A stretch of 64,000 nt of DNA. Origin: Paenibacillus aceris. GTDB lineage: Bacteria > Bacillota > Bacilli > Paenibacillales > NBRC-103111. Shown piece after piece: positions 26,648 to 35,181 of this stretch. The notes beneath the pieces are model-generated. The model had not been told where the DNA came from and made no database searches. It saw nothing but the letters and a program-made list of their open reading frames with translations. Location: the NCBI RefSeq assembly GCF_017874035.1, contig NZ_JAGGKV010000023.1:52224-116223 (forward strand), in the 5' to 3' direction. The translations under genes were made by a program, and so were the position numbers. Positions within the stretch are counted from its first letter, which is position 1; every line of letters begins with the position of its first letter.

Positions 26648-28102
26648 CTATTGTGCCAGCTGCAGCCTGCCTCTAATCGGTGACAAATCTCTCGGTCCGA
26701 AGGAAAGGTTCGATTTGAGTTCGAGCGTGATTTGTGTCCCGTTCAAGCGGCAAACGGCCGTGTGGCAAAACGGCGTCTCGATGTATCGAACCGTCAGCTC
26801 CAACGTATCCGGATCGCTCCAGGTGAAGCTGGCCGCTATTCGCTGTTCCATGCCTTGATTGAGTCGGGACGCTTGTTCCACCCATGCCCCCCGGCCGCAC
26901 CTCAGATGATGGTCTCCTTTGTTGTTCCGAAGCTTAATATTCGCTTCACTTTCGTCAAAAGCAATCGTGAGCGTTTCCCAACACAGCGTATTTTCCTCAA
27001 GTTGATAAGACCCGGTAAACTCCGCTTCTCTTGGAGAGGAATCCGCTACTTGCGGCGCACCAAGACGCAACTCTTGCAATTTCTCTGCTAATAAGACGGC
27101 AGACTCCTCGTAATGCGGCAGCGCGGACGGAGTCATAGCCGGCAGCAAGTGTGTCCACACTGTGTTCAGCACTGCCTGCATATCATTCAATCCTGCTGTA
27201 ATTGCCATGACGGCATTTTGCTGCGGCATTACGATGCAAAATTGGCCGAAGGCTCCATCGCCTCTGTATGCCTCGTGCCGGCAATTCCAGAATTGATACC
27301 CATACCCTTGCGCCCAATCACTTTCACCACCGTCGCCGTTCGAAATTTGCTTCGAAGTTGCTTCCGCCACCCAGTCCGCAGAAATGATACGTGCTCCGTT
27401 CCAGATCCCTTGCTGCAAATAAAGCTGCCCAAACTTGGCGATGCTTTCCGTTGTCACGCTGAGTCCCCAGCCGCCAACTTGAATGCCACGCGGGCACATT
27501 TCCCACGTTGCACCGGTAATGCCGAGTGGATTCAGCAGACGAGGCTGCAAATAGTCCAGCAGCGATTGTCCCGTTACCTTGTTTAAAATGGCGGACAGCA
27601 TATAAGTCGCCCCGCTGTTGTATACGAAATGAGTTCCCGGCTCGTAATTAACCGGCTGCTGTAAAAATGCTTCGACCCAGTTACCGTTTGCTTGCTTCCA
27701 CAACGAATCCATCGTATCTTGCGAGTGTCCTGTACCCATCATCAACAAATGGCGAATTTGCATAGCGAACAAATTCGGCGCCACTTCGCTTGGCGTCTCA
27801 TCCGGAAAAAACGAAAGGACTTGATCGTCCAGCGAGAGAATGCCTTCCGATACGGCAAGTCCGATCGCGGTGGACGTAAAACTTTTGCTCAGCGAGAACA
27901 GCAAGTGAGGCAGCTCAGCCTCATAAGGGCTCCACCATCCTTCTGAAATGACAAAGCCGTTTCTGAGCAGCATGAAGCTGTGAAGTTCCAGATTCTTGGT
28001 CCGTACGGCTTCCAGAAACTCCACAATGGCTGATGAGGAAAGCCCTTGCGCTTCCGGTTTGCTTCGCGGTAAAACAAGCTCGTTTTTCACATTTAAACTC
28101 AT
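26648..28102 (-). CDS. Beta-lactamase-fold serine hydrolase (class C/PBP4* type)
   Basis: Protein of 484 residues without a clear signal peptide. The catalytic fold shows Ser70-x-x-Lys73 in FSLSKSFTS, the second motif Tyr161-Asn162-Ser163, and in place of KTG the stretch RGDGAFGQF, as seen in esterase-like members of this family. Residues from about 370 form an additional C-terminal beta-rich domain. Family members hydrolyse esters, peptides or lactams; the substrate here cannot be told. It stands alone between the AraC remnant and the GntR-kinase block. Confidence 0.82.
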   Translation of the reverse strand: MSLNVKNELVLPRSKPEAQGLSSSAIVEFLEAVRTKNLELHSFMLLRNGFVISEGWWSPYEAELPHLLFSLSKSFTSTAIGLAVSEGILSLDDQVLSFFPDETPSEVAPNLFAMQIRHLLMMGTGHSQDTMDSLWKQANGNWVEAFLQQPVNYEPGTHFVYNSGATYMLSAILNKVTGQSLLDYLQPRLLNPLGITGATWEMCPRGIQVGGWGLSVTTESIAKFGQLYLQQGIWNGARIISADWVAEATSKQISNGDGGESDWAQGYGYQFWNCRHEAYRGDGAFGQFCIVMPQQNAVMAITAGLNDMQAVLNTVWTHLLPAMTPSALPHYEESAVLLAEKLQELRLGAPQVADSSPREAEFTGSYQLEENTLCWETLTIAFDESEANIKLRNNKGDHHLRCGRGAWVEQASRLNQGMEQRIAASFTWSDPDTLELTVRYIETPFCHTAVCRLNGTQITLELKSNLSFGPRDLSPIRGRLQLAQ

Positions 28103-28300
28103 AAAATATCACACCATCCCAACTTTAGTCTCGCAATCAGCAGCTAGATAATCACCTTCAAATTTAGTTTAACACATATCCATATTAAGGGAATCCTAGT
28201 AGAATCATTCGAAGTCAAAGATGAGCTCGCAGAGAAGTAATAAAAGTGCGCACCCCTTCTATTCAGCTATGACAACTCCTCTAAACGAACACAATAAATT

Positions 28301-28326
28301 GGCGTTCCCCCATTTGAGTGAACGCC
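28301..28326 (-). terminator. Hairpin after the GntR gene
   Basis: GGCGTTC pairs with GAACGCC across a 12-base loop; only a weak T-rich tail (AATTTATTG) follows on the minus strand. It lies 6 bases after the GntR stop. Confidence 0.6.
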
Positions 28327-28332
28327 TGCCAT

Positions 28333-29013
28333 CTACGCTTTAAAATAGTTCGGATATTTATGTAACAAACCAAGCTTATCGAAGCTAAGTAATTTGAAAT
28401 GCTTTCTTAATACACATACGGCCTGATCGGGGTCTTTGCTATGAATAGCCTGCACAATCACTCGGTGCTCACTCAACATAAGCTCACAGTTTTCTAAGGA
28501 TGGCTCCATCAAAAAACGAACTCGTTTACTGTTCATAGACTTCTGCTGCAGTACTGTCCAGGTACGTTCCATGTTACACGCGGCAAAAATCATTTGATGG
28601 AAATGATCGTCGAGCATTGCTAATTGGTCGAATTGCTTTTCCTTGACGGCTAGCTCCTGTTGTTCTAACAGACTCTGCAGCATCGCGGTATGTTCCGCTG
28701 TCATCCGCATACAGGCTAACCGAATCACTTCCGCTTCGAGCTGCTCCCGAATGAAAGCTGCTTCATCCGCATGCGCTAGATCGATTTTCGTAATATAGCA
28801 GCCCTTCTGGGGAATAATTTCAACTAATTTGTCCCTGGAAAGCCTTGCAAAAGCTTCACGGATGATTCTGCGGCTTACGCTCATCATTTCTGCAGCCATC
28901 GTTTCCGAGATCAGCATACCTGGTTTCCAAATCAACTGAATCATGTTTTCCTTCAGTGCTTCATAAACTTGCTCTCGAACGGAACCGCTTAAATCATTCG
29001 TCTGTAGAAACAT
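28333..29013 (-). CDS. GntR-family regulator with FCD effector domain (first of a pair)
   Basis: About 226 residues: N-terminal winged helix (MSVSRRIIREAFARLSRDKLVEIIPQKG) and a helical FCD domain with a likely metal site (Asp and His in LDDHFHQM, then SEHRVIV and LRKHFKLL). FCD members bind small carboxylates or sugar acids. An ATG at 29055 overlaps the response-regulator stop by four bases, but the ATG at 29013 has AGGGGTG at the right distance and is preferred. It shares its layout and the ending KYPxYFK with the GntR gene at 32598-33290. It is the last gene of the SBP-GntR-kinase-regulator-GntR block. Confidence 0.88.
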   Translation of the reverse strand: MFLQTNDLSGSVREQVYEALKENMIQLIWKPGMLISETMAAEMMSVSRRIIREAFARLSRDKLVEIIPQKGCYITKIDLAHADEAAFIREQLEAEVIRLACMRMTAEHTAMLQSLLEQQELAVKEKQFDQLAMLDDHFHQMIFAACNMERTWTVLQQKSMNSKRVRFLMEPSLENCELMLSEHRVIVQAIHSKDPDQAVCVLRKHFKLLSFDKLGLLHKYPNYFKA

Positions 29014-29051
29014 TGGATTCACCCCTAAAGAAAAGATTAGATTGCTTTCAT

Positions 29052-30671
29052 TCATTTCACTAGGTCGGTTGGATTCATGCCGGTATATTTCTTAAATAGG
29101 TTGCTAAAGTAAGGAACATTCTTGTAGCCAACTCTTTTGGCCACTTCATAAACCAACATATTACGTTCTAAGAGCAGCTCCTTAGCCTTCTCGATTCGTA
29201 CTCGCGTCAAATAGTTGTTAAAGGTTTCACCTGTGGCATTTTTAAATATGATGGCTAAATAATTGCGGGAGATGTAAACTTTGCTTGTAAAATCAATGAG
29301 ATTAATATCCTCCATGTAATGTTCATGGATATACTGAATCATGGAGTCGACGACTTGCTGATGTTTACTGTTCCCTTTGAATTCTCTGCTTGTGCAAATG
29401 ATCGATATTTTATCTTTAAGCCATTCGGCCAAATGCTCAGTCTTTGTAATTCCTGCCATTTCCATCACAACTTGCTCATTGGAGAACATATCATCGAGCA
29501 CCATACCCACTTCGTATAAGCAGTAGGCAAAAATACCCCAAAGCTCTCCCGCCAGCATCTGCAGATAATCAGGAGTGGTCGATTCCATATCCCGTTCGAT
29601 GACTTCCAAATTCGCTGCGATAATTTCGTAAGCCCTAACCTCTTGAGATACCTTAATCGCTCCAGCCAGCTCGGAATAAAATTTAACCGGCCGGATTCTG
29701 GCCAATTCTTTCGCACCTTTGACTGCGCTGCTATACATGAACACATCATAAATGGGGTTGGGGCGCTGCTCCTTCAGGTCCATGGCACGGAATGCTTCTT
29801 CAGTGGAATCGGGAATATCTGTCCAATGCGACTTAATGGTTCCGATACCAACACGAACGGTCAATTTCAAATGTGCTCTGATCGACTCTATGATTCGGGT
29901 TGAGAGCTTACTTAGTTTCTCTAGCGAATCGCTGTATTCTTCATCCGTATCAAGATGTAACAGCAACGCCGAGCGTGTACTAGGCAGATTGGTGTATTCA
30001 AACCCTTCAAACTGCTCCCCCGCTAACTCAGAAACGATATTGTTAACTGCAAATCGGAATAAGTTCCAATCGGTCAACAATACTTCACTTGCACGTAAAT
30101 CACGTACAATTTCGATCCCTAGGACAATGTGGGTTTTATTGTGCCAATCACGAAACTGCGGCGGCAGCATAGCCTCGTTCCAGTTCACGCTAAGTGTGCC
30201 CGCAACGGCGGATTGCACCCACTCCTTTTGGACAAAGGGCTCGTACATGGAAAGCTTCTGCGCAAGATCAACCTGCTTCATGCGCTGTTCTTCCTCTTCT
30301 GTAAGTTCGTGAATCACTTTGGAAAGAACAGAATTAAGCGTTTGCAAGGAAATGGGCTTAGACACATAATCACTTACGTGAAATCTTAAGGCTTGCCTTG
30401 CGAACTCAAAATCGGAATATCCGCTTAAAATGATGATTTTACCCCGAAATTCATTTTCTCTTAGCCGCTCAATCATATCGATACCGTTCATGACTGGCAT
30501 ATAAATGTCCGTAATGACGATATCCGGCTGAACCTCCATTACCATCCTTAAGCCATCTGCTCCGGTCAGGGCTTCCCCGACGCATTCTGCATTCAGCTCT
30601 TCCCAGGGAATAGCGCATCTCATGCCCTGAAGTACTTGGCGGTCGTCATCAATGATTGCGATTCTCCACAT
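29052..30671 (-). CDS. YesN-type response regulator with AraC DNA-binding domain
   Basis: About 540 residues: receiver with acidic residues 8-10 and phosphate-accepting Asp55 (VITDIYMPVMNG), Lys in DYVSKPISLQ, a middle region of about 300 residues and a C-terminal AraC domain with two helix-turn-helix units (LIDFTSKVYISRNYLAIIFK and VYEVAKRVGYKNVPYFSNLFK). Start at the ATG with AGGAGG 11 bases upstream; the frame is open 84 bases further. A 12-base palindrome TTAAGCGCTTAA lies at 30710-30721, between kinase and regulator genes. It is partnered with the kinase just upstream. Confidence 0.93.
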   Translation of the reverse strand: MWRIAIIDDDRQVLQGMRCAIPWEELNAECVGEALTGADGLRMVMEVQPDIVITDIYMPVMNGIDMIERLRENEFRGKIIILSGYSDFEFARQALRFHVSDYVSKPISLQTLNSVLSKVIHELTEEEEQRMKQVDLAQKLSMYEPFVQKEWVQSAVAGTLSVNWNEAMLPPQFRDWHNKTHIVLGIEIVRDLRASEVLLTDWNLFRFAVNNIVSELAGEQFEGFEYTNLPSTRSALLLHLDTDEEYSDSLEKLSKLSTRIIESIRAHLKLTVRVGIGTIKSHWTDIPDSTEEAFRAMDLKEQRPNPIYDVFMYSSAVKGAKELARIRPVKFYSELAGAIKVSQEVRAYEIIAANLEVIERDMESTTPDYLQMLAGELWGIFAYCLYEVGMVLDDMFSNEQVVMEMAGITKTEHLAEWLKDKISIICTSREFKGNSKHQQVVDSMIQYIHEHYMEDINLIDFTSKVYISRNYLAIIFKNATGETFNNYLTRVRIEKAKELLLERNMLVYEVAKRVGYKNVPYFSNLFKKYTGMNPTDLVK

Positions 30672-30764
30672 AGTTTGGCGTCCTCCTAATCGAATGATAG
30701 CATGATCTCTTAAGCGCTTAAATGAGGCTAATGCACAAATTATTATAAAATCCATTCCGTTTAT

Positions 30765-32516
30765 TCATTGTTCTTTCCCCATTGCTGCCGGGTCAGGACG
30801 TGATGTCAGTGCCGGCAGCGTAATATGAACGCGCGTTCCTCCTGTAATTCGCGGTGTCAATACGACTCCGTATCTGTTCCCAAAGTAAACCTTGATTCGC
30901 TCTTTTACATTTCGAACGCCGTACCCCCCTGTATTGCGTTGGTGCGGTGCGTCGGGCCCCATCTGTAATCCAACACCGTCATCCTCAATCACGATGTTGA
31001 GCGTATTTTCATTTACTTCTATGTTGATATGAATGTGTCCCTCACTTCGAACCGCAAAGCCATGGATGATGCAATTTTCTACAAAAGGCTGTAGGATCAG
31101 TTTGGGGAGGAACAACTTCTTCAAGTCGCTGCTTAACGTAATGGTGTACGCAAGGCCGGTTTTCCAACGCAATTGTTGAATCTCCAGATAGCTTTCTACA
31201 TGCAACACTTCCTCGGCCAATGTCACAAAGCTTTCTCCATTCGAAAGACCTATGCGGAACATTCGACCCATTAGTTCTATGATTCTGCTGATCTCATGCT
31301 GTCCTCGTGTAATAGCCATCCAGTTTAATTGATCTAAAGTGTTATATAAAAAATGAGGGTTGATATTCGCCTGTAAGGCCTCAATTTCCGCTTTGCGCTG
31401 TTGTTCATGGCGGCGCTGCAGCGAATCGTACAGTTCCTCTATCCGTTCGTTCTGTTTGGAATATCCCAAGAACAAATATCCAAATTCATTTTCGTAATCC
31501 ATGGGAACCGTAATTTTCTTTCCGCCTAACGAATACGCTGACATCATGCTGATTAAATATTTAATCGGTTTCGTAAACTGCTTGCTAAGCCACAGGGCAA
31601 GCAGCAGAGTAAGTAGAATGGCTACTATTCCTATGATTCCTACAGCTTCAGCAAGCTTATATCCACCTGCCGAAATCTGCCCCCAAGGCGTTACCTCGAC
31701 CAAAGTCCACTGGGAACTCGGTGACTTGGAATACACGAACAGGTTATCCTCTAATCCGGCTTCCCCTCTAATCCGTGTATATCCGGAATCGTCTATTTTA
31801 TGCTGTAGCCACTCAGATAACTGCACATGGTTGGAAATATTCCCTGTATGTAACAATAATTTGCCGGTATCGCTCAGTATAAGACGGTTAGCTTCCGTTG
31901 ACTGACCTGCCAACGTAGATCGAATGCTTTCGGCCTTGATTTGGATGACTAGTATGCCTAAATATTTGTTATCATAGATAATTTTCCTTGCATAACTCAT
32001 AACAGGTACATTCCCTTGGAAACTGGGAATCATATGCTCGCTAGACCAGGTTGTATCATTATCTTGCAAGGCATCGAACCATACCCGGCCAGAGGCTTGG
32101 GATCTCTCCATAAATTGAATGTAACTTTTGGAATCTCCGAATACCGGCTGATCCATATAAAGATCAATTTCCTGGATCATGGGGATGGAGTACGTGACAT
32201 TGGCCAAGGTTTGTGCCACGTTCCTAGATTCTTGATATCGCTGATACTCGTCCTTCTGTACTCTAAGGTAAGAAATGAGCTGCTCGTCACGGGATAGCGA
32301 TAGGGAAATCTGTTCAATCGTTTGAAGCCGGGAGGAGATTTCCTTATTCAGCTCCACAAGAAGTTTATGTTGATAATGCGATGTCGTTTGTGCCAGCTCG
32401 TTCGATGACATTCGAAAGCTTATCAAGACCGTAGAAGTCAGCACGATCACAATTAACGTGGCAAAGCTGTAAAAAAATAAACGATCGATTCTATATTTTT
32501 TAAACGGATTGATCAT
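30765..32516 (-). CDS. YesM-type sensor histidine kinase
   Basis: Kinase of 583 residues: membrane helix near 15-35, extracytoplasmic sensor of about 240 residues, second helix near 290-312, HAMP, His388 in NINPHFLYNTLD, N-box QPFVENCIIHG, and G-boxes DDGVGL and GGYGVRNVKERI. The start follows GGGAGGAAGG. The gene lies between the second GntR gene and its response regulator. It probably senses a sugar, perhaps through the binding protein encoded at 33386-34678. Confidence 0.93.
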   Translation of the reverse strand: MINPFKKYRIDRLFFYSFATLIVIVLTSTVLISFRMSSNELAQTTSHYQHKLLVELNKEISSRLQTIEQISLSLSRDEQLISYLRVQKDEYQRYQESRNVAQTLANVTYSIPMIQEIDLYMDQPVFGDSKSYIQFMERSQASGRVWFDALQDNDTTWSSEHMIPSFQGNVPVMSYARKIIYDNKYLGILVIQIKAESIRSTLAGQSTEANRLILSDTGKLLLHTGNISNHVQLSEWLQHKIDDSGYTRIRGEAGLEDNLFVYSKSPSSQWTLVEVTPWGQISAGGYKLAEAVGIIGIVAILLTLLLALWLSKQFTKPIKYLISMMSAYSLGGKKITVPMDYENEFGYLFLGYSKQNERIEELYDSLQRRHEQQRKAEIEALQANINPHFLYNTLDQLNWMAITRGQHEISRIIELMGRMFRIGLSNGESFVTLAEEVLHVESYLEIQQLRWKTGLAYTITLSSDLKKLFLPKLILQPFVENCIIHGFAVRSEGHIHINIEVNENTLNIVIEDDGVGLQMGPDAPHQRNTGGYGVRNVKERIKVYFGNRYGVVLTPRITGGTRVHITLPALTSRPDPAAMGKEQ

Positions 32517-32557
32517 TTGCAGACCTTCCTCCCTCGGAGATCACTTATTCGTAATCA

Positions 32558-32584
32558 AAGACCTGCCGATGATCGACAGGTCTT
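32558..32584 (-). terminator. Hairpin between GntR and kinase genes
   Basis: AAGACCTGTCGATCATCGGCAGGTCTT forms an almost perfect stem on the minus strand; the T tract (TTTGATT) is short, so partial termination or transcript processing between the two genes is more likely than a full stop. Confidence 0.6.
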
Positions 32585-32597
32585 CGAGGTAATCATG

Positions 32598-33290
32598 TTA
32601 TTTAAAATAAGTTGGATATTTGATCTTTAGCTCTTCTTTTTCATAACGGACTCTGCTTAAATGCTCACCCATGACCTTTTCGGCGCGATCCGGATCTTTC
32701 TCACGAATGGCCTGAATAATCGCTTGATGTTGTTCCAGAATGAGCCTCCAGTCTTCGTCATCCGCAAGACGCAGAATTCGAACCCGGTTGTAATGTACAT
32801 TCATCTGCTCCAGCATGCTCCACGTATGGGGTTTACCGCAGCCCACAATAATGGTCCTATGAAACTCTTCATCCAATTCGAAAAAACGTTCATAGTTTTT
32901 CTCTTCTACGCATAACTGCTGAAGGGAATGAAGATGCTGCAATTGCATGATCTGCTCGGTTTTCAGATCTTGACAAGCCCTTCGCACAATTTCCCTTTCC
33001 ATCGTTTCACGCACAAATCTAGCTTCTTCCACAAGACTAAGATCAATCAGTGAAATATAAGTCCCCTTCTGAGGAACGGTTTCAATTAAATCCTCCTGGG
33101 CCAACAGCACCAATGCTTCTCGAATGGGAGTTTTGCTTACTTGAAGCATCTCGATAACTTCCTTCTCCGAAATGAGACGGCCCGGTTCAAGCTTTAACTC
33201 CATAATATTGTTCTTCAGCGTATTGTACACGTGATCCCGAATCAGTAAACCTTTGTTATCACGCGAAGAAACGGGAAGTTTCATGTCCAC
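32598..33290 (-). CDS. GntR-family regulator with FCD effector domain (second of a pair)
   Basis: About 231 residues: winged helix (VSKTPIREALVLLAQEDLIETVPQKG) and FCD domain with the likely metal ligands in LDEEFHRTI, LEQHQAII and MGEHLSRV. Translation starts at GTG with GGAGGAG nine bases upstream; an ATG two codons later is also possible. Clearly related to the GntR gene at 28333-29013; both end KYPxYFK. A palindrome at 34699-34718, in front of the neighbouring binding-protein gene, is a candidate binding site. Confidence 0.88.
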   Translation of the reverse strand: MDMKLPVSSRDNKGLLIRDHVYNTLKNNIMELKLEPGRLISEKEVIEMLQVSKTPIREALVLLAQEDLIETVPQKGTYISLIDLSLVEEARFVRETMEREIVRRACQDLKTEQIMQLQHLHSLQQLCVEEKNYERFFELDEEFHRTIIVGCGKPHTWSMLEQMNVHYNRVRILRLADDEDWRLILEQHQAIIQAIREKDPDRAEKVMGEHLSRVRYEKEELKIKYPTYFK

Positions 33291-33385
33291 AGTATAGCAC
33301 TCCTCCTGAGCCCTCTAATATGATTAGTATACCAGATAAGCAAAACACTTGAAAGGAGCAACTTCTCCTTATCCCTTTTTCAATA

Positions 33386-34678
33386 CTAGTTTTCGTACTT
33401 TTGCGCGGCGACTCGCAGCTGCTCAAACGCTTCTTTCGGTGTAATTTTACCAAAGCTCAATTGATCCCTAACCAGTGGCCAATCCCTATCGACATAATTA
33501 ATCCAACCGTTCGGGCCCGGACTGTAAGCTTGTCCGTTCTCTAAGGTTGCATGGAACATACTCAAACCAGCCTTATCGGTTTCGCTCATATATGTTTCAA
33601 TGGACGCAGCAACATCACTATTGACAGGCAGTCCCCGCACAGTCTTTAATATAGCTCCCGCTTCCGGATCATTGATAAACCAGTCAATGAACCTTTTAGC
33701 CTCTTCGGGGTATTTGCTGTTAGAGGAAACTCCGAAGAACATGGAGGGCTTGAGCCAGCCGCCGGCTTGCTGCGACCGAGGCATGGTGACAAGCGCATAT
33801 GCACCTCTTTTTAAGCTGTCCCAGCCACCCAAATTGTTCGAAAATGACATTCTCATGATGATTTTCCCTGCCACCATCAAATCCAGATTCGGATCAAACT
33901 CCTTATCGGAGAGATTGATTTCCGGAGGCGGAACAATGCCTTCCTTACGCATCTGCTCGAATGTTTGGGTCCACGTCAGAAATGTACGCTCGTCAATATT
34001 AAACTTGCCGTCGTCTGTCATTACCTTTCCCTTACCTCTACTGAATTGAAAAGCAGAATAGGCAAAGTAATCTCCGGCAAAATCTTTTGTAAAATATACC
34101 CCTTGGGGCAGCTTGTTCTTTGATTCCTTCGCCATAATGAAGAAGTCATCCCATGTCCATCCGTTCTTCGGCGCTTCCATACCCAGCTTCTCCAGAGCTG
34201 AACGGTCATAAATCATTCCATAAGCAACAGAGCCTAATGGCACTGCGTAGGTCATCCCCTTGTACTGCCCGGAAGACATAAGCTTCAGATCCACTTTGGA
34301 TATATTTACGCTGGGTTCCAACGGAAGCAATTGCTGCCGGCTTGCCCAATCGGAGATCCACCCTGCATCGAGTTGTACAATATCCGGCGGATTTTTCGCT
34401 AGAGCTTGGGTATTGATCTTATCTAAGTACCCTTCCAGACCGGAGTATTCGGGTTCAAAGGTAATATTCGGAAATTTCTGCGTATATAAATGCAAAACAG
34501 ACATGGTTGCCTCATGCCGTTCTTGGGAGCCCCACCATGCAATTCTCAATTTGACTTTACTTTCCCCCTTTGGAAGCTGATCTTTCGCTTGGTCTTTTGT
34601 ATGAAGGCACGAAGTAAGCAGCGTTCCAAGAAGGATGCCCGCTAATAGAAGTAATTGAGAGCGTTTCCATGTGACCAT
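33386..34678 (-). CDS. Solute-binding lipoprotein without adjacent permeases
   Basis: Family 1 sugar-binding lipoprotein of 430 residues, lipobox LTSC (Cys24), with typical segments (DIVQLDAGWISDWA, PKNGWTWDDFFIMA, EEAKRFIDWFINDPEAG). It is the first gene of a block continuing with GntR, kinase, response regulator and GntR, with no permease. This repeats the order binding protein-kinase-regulator seen at 1-3566, so a role in ligand sensing is suggested. Alternatively it feeds permeases encoded elsewhere. Confidence 0.88.
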   Translation of the reverse strand: MVTWKRSQLLLLAGILLGTLLTSCLHTKDQAKDQLPKGESKVKLRIAWWGSQERHEATMSVLHLYTQKFPNITFEPEYSGLEGYLDKINTQALAKNPPDIVQLDAGWISDWASRQQLLPLEPSVNISKVDLKLMSSGQYKGMTYAVPLGSVAYGMIYDRSALEKLGMEAPKNGWTWDDFFIMAKESKNKLPQGVYFTKDFAGDYFAYSAFQFSRGKGKVMTDDGKFNIDERTFLTWTQTFEQMRKEGIVPPPEINLSDKEFDPNLDLMVAGKIIMRMSFSNNLGGWDSLKRGAYALVTMPRSQQAGGWLKPSMFFGVSSNSKYPEEAKRFIDWFINDPEAGAILKTVRGLPVNSDVAASIETYMSETDKAGLSMFHATLENGQAYSPGPNGWINYVDRDWPLVRDQLSFGKITPKEAFEQLRVAAQKYEN

Positions 34679-34698
34679 AAGTCTCTCCCCAAAATGAT

Positions 34699-34718
34699 AA
34701 GTTGATAATAATCAACTT
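34699..34718. promoter_or_regulatory. Candidate operator palindrome upstream of the binding-protein gene
   Basis: AAGTTGAT and ATCAACTT, eight-base perfect arms around AATA, 20 bases upstream of the start codon at 34678. Position and symmetry suit a dimeric repressor; the neighbouring GntR proteins are the obvious candidates, by inference. Confidence 0.5.
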
Positions 34719-34867
34719 CGCATCAAGAATATACATGATACAGTGATTAAAATTGATAACATAATTCGAACCTTTGGCGTATTTCTAATATAACATACTT
34801 TGCAGCCTCCGTCCTTCAGACTTACTTTAGGGACAACCCATCCTTTTGTTAATTTCCCTAAGAAATA

Positions 34868-35049
34868 GGGAACTGCAGGGCGCTATTCGGGCTGTGCTGG
34901 CTATTTTCTGGTTCCTGGGGAACTACAGGATCTTATTTGCCCCAATCAACCTTCATACCGGCTAAAATCGGCAAATAGCGGAACGGAGTTCCCTTTGATT
35001 GGCCAATAGAAATGGCTGCCTGCAGGGCAAATAACGGACTATTGTTCCC
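34868..35049. repeat. Dispersed modular inverted repeat, copy C (best preserved)
   Basis: Two nested inverted pairs. Outer: GGGAACTGCAGGGCGCTATT at 34868 and the inverted unit of 23 bases at 35027-35049, ending TTGTTCCC. Inner: the 23-base unit at 34918-34940 (GGGAACTACAGGATCTTATT, then TGC) and its inverted partner at 34971-34993 (ending CGGAGTTCCC). The ends GGGAACT and TATTTGC are conserved while the nine bases between differ by unit type. It fills the gap between a binding-protein gene and the PmoA-like gene. Confidence 0.82.
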
Positions 35050-35121
35050 ACTAATACCATCAGCTCCTATCTGGCCTAATGCGTCAGCCCCTTTGAAGTT
35101 AAACTTGTTCTTTTGCAGAAT

Positions 35122-35148
35122 AAAAAAGAGCCTGTCATCATGACAGAC
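35122..35148 (-). terminator. Rho-independent terminator after the PmoA-like gene
   Basis: CTGTCAT-G-ATGACAG stem on the minus strand, extended by flanking pairs and followed by CTCTTTTTTA. Confidence 0.85.
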
Positions 35149-35181
35149 CCATCAAAAATTCATTCTATTTTATTATGCCTC

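Noticed and set aside
13386..35049. Repeats as a CRISPR array
   Set aside because: Copies are kilobases apart, inverted and of variable spacing, with no regular spacers and no cas genes.
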